In this document: piece by piece, positions 60,379-64,000 of the stretch
How the letters are laid out: every line of letters begins with the position of its first letter
Numbering within the stretch: the stretch's first letter is position 1
From: Brachypodius melanocephalos
Lineage: Eukaryota; Chordata; Aves; Passeriformes; Pycnonotidae
DNA: 64,000 bases
Assembly (NCBI GenBank): GCA_013398615.1
Contig: VZSR01003210.1
Coordinates: 1,651,349 to 1,715,348 of the forward strand
Direction of reading: 5' to 3'
Notes under the pieces: model-generated
The model's database searches: none
What the model was told of the DNA's origin: nothing
The model's input: only the letters and a program-made list of their open reading frames with translations
Position numbers and translations under genes: made by a program

Positions 60379-63300
60379 AAAGGGAATGGTCCCTTTATTA
60401 CTGAGCCCCTGAGCTGTCATTGCAGTCACAGTTCAGCTTGAGATACATGCAGGGATTTGCCCTTTCCCTCCCCTCCCTGCCCATCTCAGGGCATTCACTG
60501 CTCAGCACTGTGTCATCAGGCAGTCTGGGATGCTTTTCAGAGTCCATAGCTACTCAGTGTTTGTCTCATAAGCTGGATGTGAAAACAAACAACTTCTGCT
60601 TTAAATTATTTCATCAAAAATCACTTAAAGCTTGAAGGTTGTAAAAGTTTTGTCAGCAGAGGTGCTTTCCAGCTAAGTTATCAGAAAGGACAGTTATTTT
60701 GGAGAGAGTGACTTTGGGCACAGAAGGTGAACTTCTCCTTTGGGTTCTGTGCTAAGAGCAGCTTCTACCTGTGTTACTTATGTAAAGATGTTCTTTTATT
60801 TAGTTTGCTGAGCAAGAACAGTTCAGTTGTCCCTGCCTTGTGGAACAGAACCAGCAGGATTTCCTTCTTGCTGCACAGAGGGTTGAGCAGGTCCATTTTG
60901 CTGTTCAAACCAGCAGTAGAACTGCCTTGGCTGCAGTGGTAGCAGTGCTGGGAAAGGGCTTGCAGTGCTCATCCTGCCAGGGCTGTGTGTAATGGCCTCA
61001 GGCATTATGTCAAATAAACACAGGCTCTCACTTTTGTGAGGGATCCTTGAGAGGAGTCAAGTTAAACTGCGTAGCACAATCAGCTGATCCTGCTGCTTCT
61101 GCCTGAAGGTCACACAGCTTCTAATATTTACACAAATAAGGCAGGATTTTGAAGGCAGAACTCCAGTGTCTGTGTCCTGCCTGCCTCAAAAGCTTGTGAC
61201 TGAGTCTGAATTTCCTTTACACCACTACTGTGTCTTTATTAATGATACTTGCATAGAATGTGATGTTTCATACGATACTTTTGTGGATGCTTCTGCCACT
61301 TTTATAGTAGAAATAATTTCAGCTGATTCTTAAATACGTACACCAAGTATTTAATCTGATTTGGCAATTGCTGCTCAATATAGTTCTAATAATAAAGTGC
61401 TAAATATTCATCCTTCCATAGTAAAATTTCTAAAAAAAATGTAAAATCCAAATATATAATGTATTTTATACAACCCTTATTCCAAAGGGAAAGTCACCTG
61501 GTGGATTGAAGTCTTAGAACCAAAAGAGAAACATTTAAAGAAACAAAAATAATTTAACAGTTTGGCTCTGTGACAGTGTTACTACAAATATTTAGATATC
61601 CAATTTGCCTGCATGCTAAGTGGATTTATTTTCCCATAGTAGGCACAGTTGCCATCGTGGCAGTATTACTAAACAAACCCAGTAGATCATGCATGCACAG
61701 TTGATTCCCTATCCTTCTGATACGGATTAAGCAGCCAGAATTCCCTCAGTGGCCCAGGTTGTGGTGGTGGCAGTGTACAGCTGCAGAGGATGAGGGGGGA
61801 TCAGAGGCACAGGGACACCCTTCACATACAGGGCTGCTCTTTGCAGCTTTACAAAGCACAGTAAACACTTGTAAACCAATACAGTGAGCAGCTAATGGCC
61901 AAGATAACGAGCACAACATTTCTTCTTCTCCTCTGCAGCATTTCTGTGACAAAGCACAGCTGACTCATGTACAGCTGCAGTCAGCAAACAGGTTTTGCTA
62001 TTACTCATAACTGGAGTAGAAATATAAAAGGGGAAGGATAAACTGGAGCTGCCTGTCAGCATCACAGTAGGAAGAGGACAGGTACATACACAGGCCTGGA
62101 TGCATCAGCTTTGGTTTTTGCAGTCTTCTGTTCTTTTGTGTCACCTGTTGTTCCTTAACCACAACCATTTGGGGCACTTCTGTTCTCTGCCTGCACTATC
62201 AAAGCCAAAACACATTTTTCTCTCATCTCTAAGTTCTGCTGCTGACTGCAGGCAGCACCTGACATCCAGAAGCCTCTGGAACAGGCAGGGGAAACTTCTA
62301 AGTCCCTGAAATTGTTCTTGGAATTTCTGGGACAATAAAAGCTCTTCAGCAAATGGACAGAAAGGTGTTCTGTTATTATTTCTTCCTTCTCTCAGTGACA
62401 TAATTACATCATGGATATCTTTCTATATGATGAGCATGTGTAATTATTTCACAGTTTATTGCCTCTTCCTTTGGAAGGGTGAGGCATTCACAGTTTGTTC
62501 TTTTGTTTAAAAACTATTTTTAAATAGGTACTTTATTTGTGAAACTTCTGTTTCCTTGGAACAGAAATGAAAGTGAACATAACACTGTCGTTCTATTGAG
62601 TTTAACAGTTACAGTCAGACTTTTGATGGAAAGGTGACAAAAAATTATTTTGGCCTTTCTAGCTTCAACTTTTTATATTGCCAATGCTTGTAAGCTATTT
62701 AAAAAAATTCTTATTTTTCTGCAAGAAAACCAGATATTGATACAAGTAGCAGGGCTCAGAAATTGACCCTTTTTTATGAATGGAGCCTTTTTCATGTGGA
62801 CCTGAAAGTTAATTTAAGATAATGTTTTAATTGACTTTAAACAAACAATCATTTGCAGCTGGAATGGGAAATGACTCCTAAATTTCATACAGGCAGACAG
62901 GTAGAAATCCAGACATTACCTCAAAGAGAATTCTCCCAGTCATCTGGTTAAAAGTCTTCAGCTTAAAAATTCTGGTGGTGCTTTACTTGTGTGATGTGTT
63001 TAGTTGACTTACTGCTGGAAGTGAAGCCACTTCTGACTCAGTTCTTGCTTGCTGTAGGATGCCTTGTAGTCATGGAAGCTGTGAAGATTAATTCCTCTGA
63101 TTAGAGCAATTACATGCTCCACATCCTAAAAGAATTTTATAAATTGAAGTCCAAGGGAATGTGTTCTATTTTAAACTGTGAGGCTCTGAACTGTGCTGTT
63201 TGTGTAAAAATCCTTGGCTTGTGCTGATGTTAGTCACACCTCACATGTGGGTAGGCACAGGGCAAAGCAATTCTGACACAACCTCCCTGTCTCTGTCTCT

Positions 63301-63689
63301 GTGACTGGTATTTACTTGAAGGCAGGGGATCCTCAAAATAATCAGAGGGAACAGCTGTTGCTTGGTTGTTTTTTTTTCCTGTAGTCCTGTGTAAGATTTC
63401 AGCGAATTCCTTGCATTCCTAGCAATATTACAATTAGTATAACAGTTATTTCAAAGTATCTAGTACCACAACCTTTAGCATAAAAGTTGAGAAAAAAAAG
63501 TGAAGAGATTGAGATGGGCAAAGAGGATCATGAGGACCTGTTGTCCATGCCTCATGTATATAATCAAAAATAAATTCATAAAATAGAGGCATACTCAAAT
63601 ATAGCAAGATCAGAAATAAGGCAGACAAACAGATCTGTGTAGCCTCTGGAAGAAATCCATCCAGGACCAGAAGCAAATCAGCTACAAAT

Positions 63690-64000
63690 GACAGTGTACC
63701 AGGGGCCATGGGTAACCCCAGTGCAGACACAGGCTGCACTGAGCATCGTTCAGTGGGGATGTAGGAGCAGCCCAGGGGCTGGAACCACTGGCAGTGCCAG
63801 CCAGGAGGAGCAGGAAGCAGCTCCAGGGCCCTGCAGGGGCACAAGGGCAGGCTGCAGCACAGCCCTGAGCCTGCCCAGGGGAGAAGCTGCTGCAAGGCAG
63901 GGTCAGCACCCAGGCACAGGGCAGGGCTGGGGCAGCTGTAGCTGTGAGCCAGGGCTGGGCTGGGCTGCAGGGCAGAGCCTCACTGGGGCTGCTGGGCTGT
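63690..64000. other. GC-rich block with G-runs at right edge
   Basis: Composition changes from AT-rich intron to GC-rich sequence dominated by GGGCTG, CAGGGC and GCAGGC words, continuing to the window end. At 63952-63972 four GGG runs are separated by loops of 2, 2 and 5 bases, a canonical G-quadruplex pattern on the plus strand. CpG is scarce, so this is not a typical CpG-island promoter. It may be a GC-rich repeat cut by the window. Confidence 0.6.

Larger units (their letters stand above)
56618..64000 (+). other. CTNNA3: CTNNA3 intron downstream of exon D (5' portion, at least 7,383 bp)
   Basis: The intron begins GTAATT and leaves the window unspliced. It contains an antisense CR1 (57841-58220), a small tandem repeat (59607-59644), a possible LTR (59900-60378) and a GC-rich right end (about 63690-64000) with G-runs. 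The 149-codon minus-strand frame at 63446-63895 has no recognisable domain. No downstream CTNNA3 exon was found. Confidence 0.85.

Noticed and set aside
63446..63895. 149-codon minus-strand frame with a hydrophobic stretch
   Set aside because: Half of it comes from the GC-rich block, and no family was recognised. The hydrophobic part derives from AT-rich DNA rich in TTT/ATA-type codons on that strand.
1..64000. CRISPR arrays, operons, tRNA or rRNA genes
   Set aside because: No regularly spaced repeats, no closely packed coding frames and no recognisable tRNA or rRNA motifs were seen. The DNA is vertebrate intronic sequence.

Overview
The window is avian nuclear DNA, probably from a songbird. 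It is AT-rich vertebrate intronic sequence scattered with CR1 LINE fragments, whose 3' ends carry the bird-type ATTCTGTG-like tail. It also holds two copies of one ERV long terminal repeat (LTR), the better one with a perfect 5-bp target-site duplication. Nothing looks bacterial or viral beyond these old insertions, and there is no CRISPR array or operon. I recognised no tRNA or rRNA gene.

One gene is supported: an internal part of CTNNA3 (alpha-T-catenin) on the + strand. Four coding exons lie at 8345-8545, 27462-27613, 49108-49200 and 56436-56617, 628 coding nt in all. Each has canonical AG/GT splice sites, and the phases join exactly (1-1, 1-0, 0-0, 0-2). In alpha-catenin terms they cover the end of the M (MIII) domain, the phospho-linker and the start of the F-actin-binding domain. 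The paralogue call rests on the third and fourth exons, which read SDLEEEH, TEGKTDRAKM and KKVKSKLDAEIEIWDD. These match alpha-T rather than alpha-E or alpha-N catenin as I remember those proteins. Earlier and later exons lie outside the window.

Layout: 1-8344 is intron with two CR1 scraps. 8346-8545 is a very CpG-rich exon. 8546-27461 is an 18.9-kb intron holding an 824-bp solo LTR (15236-16059), a second LTR copy broken by a 100-N assembly gap (about 24470-24764), and a two-unit 149/135-bp tandem repeat (11145-11428). 27614-49107 is a 21.5-kb intron with a good sense CR1 3' end (28368-28883), a GC-rich patch (about 37180-37770) and an old antisense CR1. 49201-56435 is a 7.2-kb intron with several CR1 remnants, including a decayed reverse-transcriptase piece. 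From 56618 to the end is intron with an antisense CR1, a possible LTR and a GC-rich, G-run-rich right edge.

The many short open frames in the introns look like chance frames. I found no convincing new biological system. The points most worth checking are the CpG contrast between exons, the divergent end of the first exon, the retroelement inside the assembly gap, and the tandem repeat.
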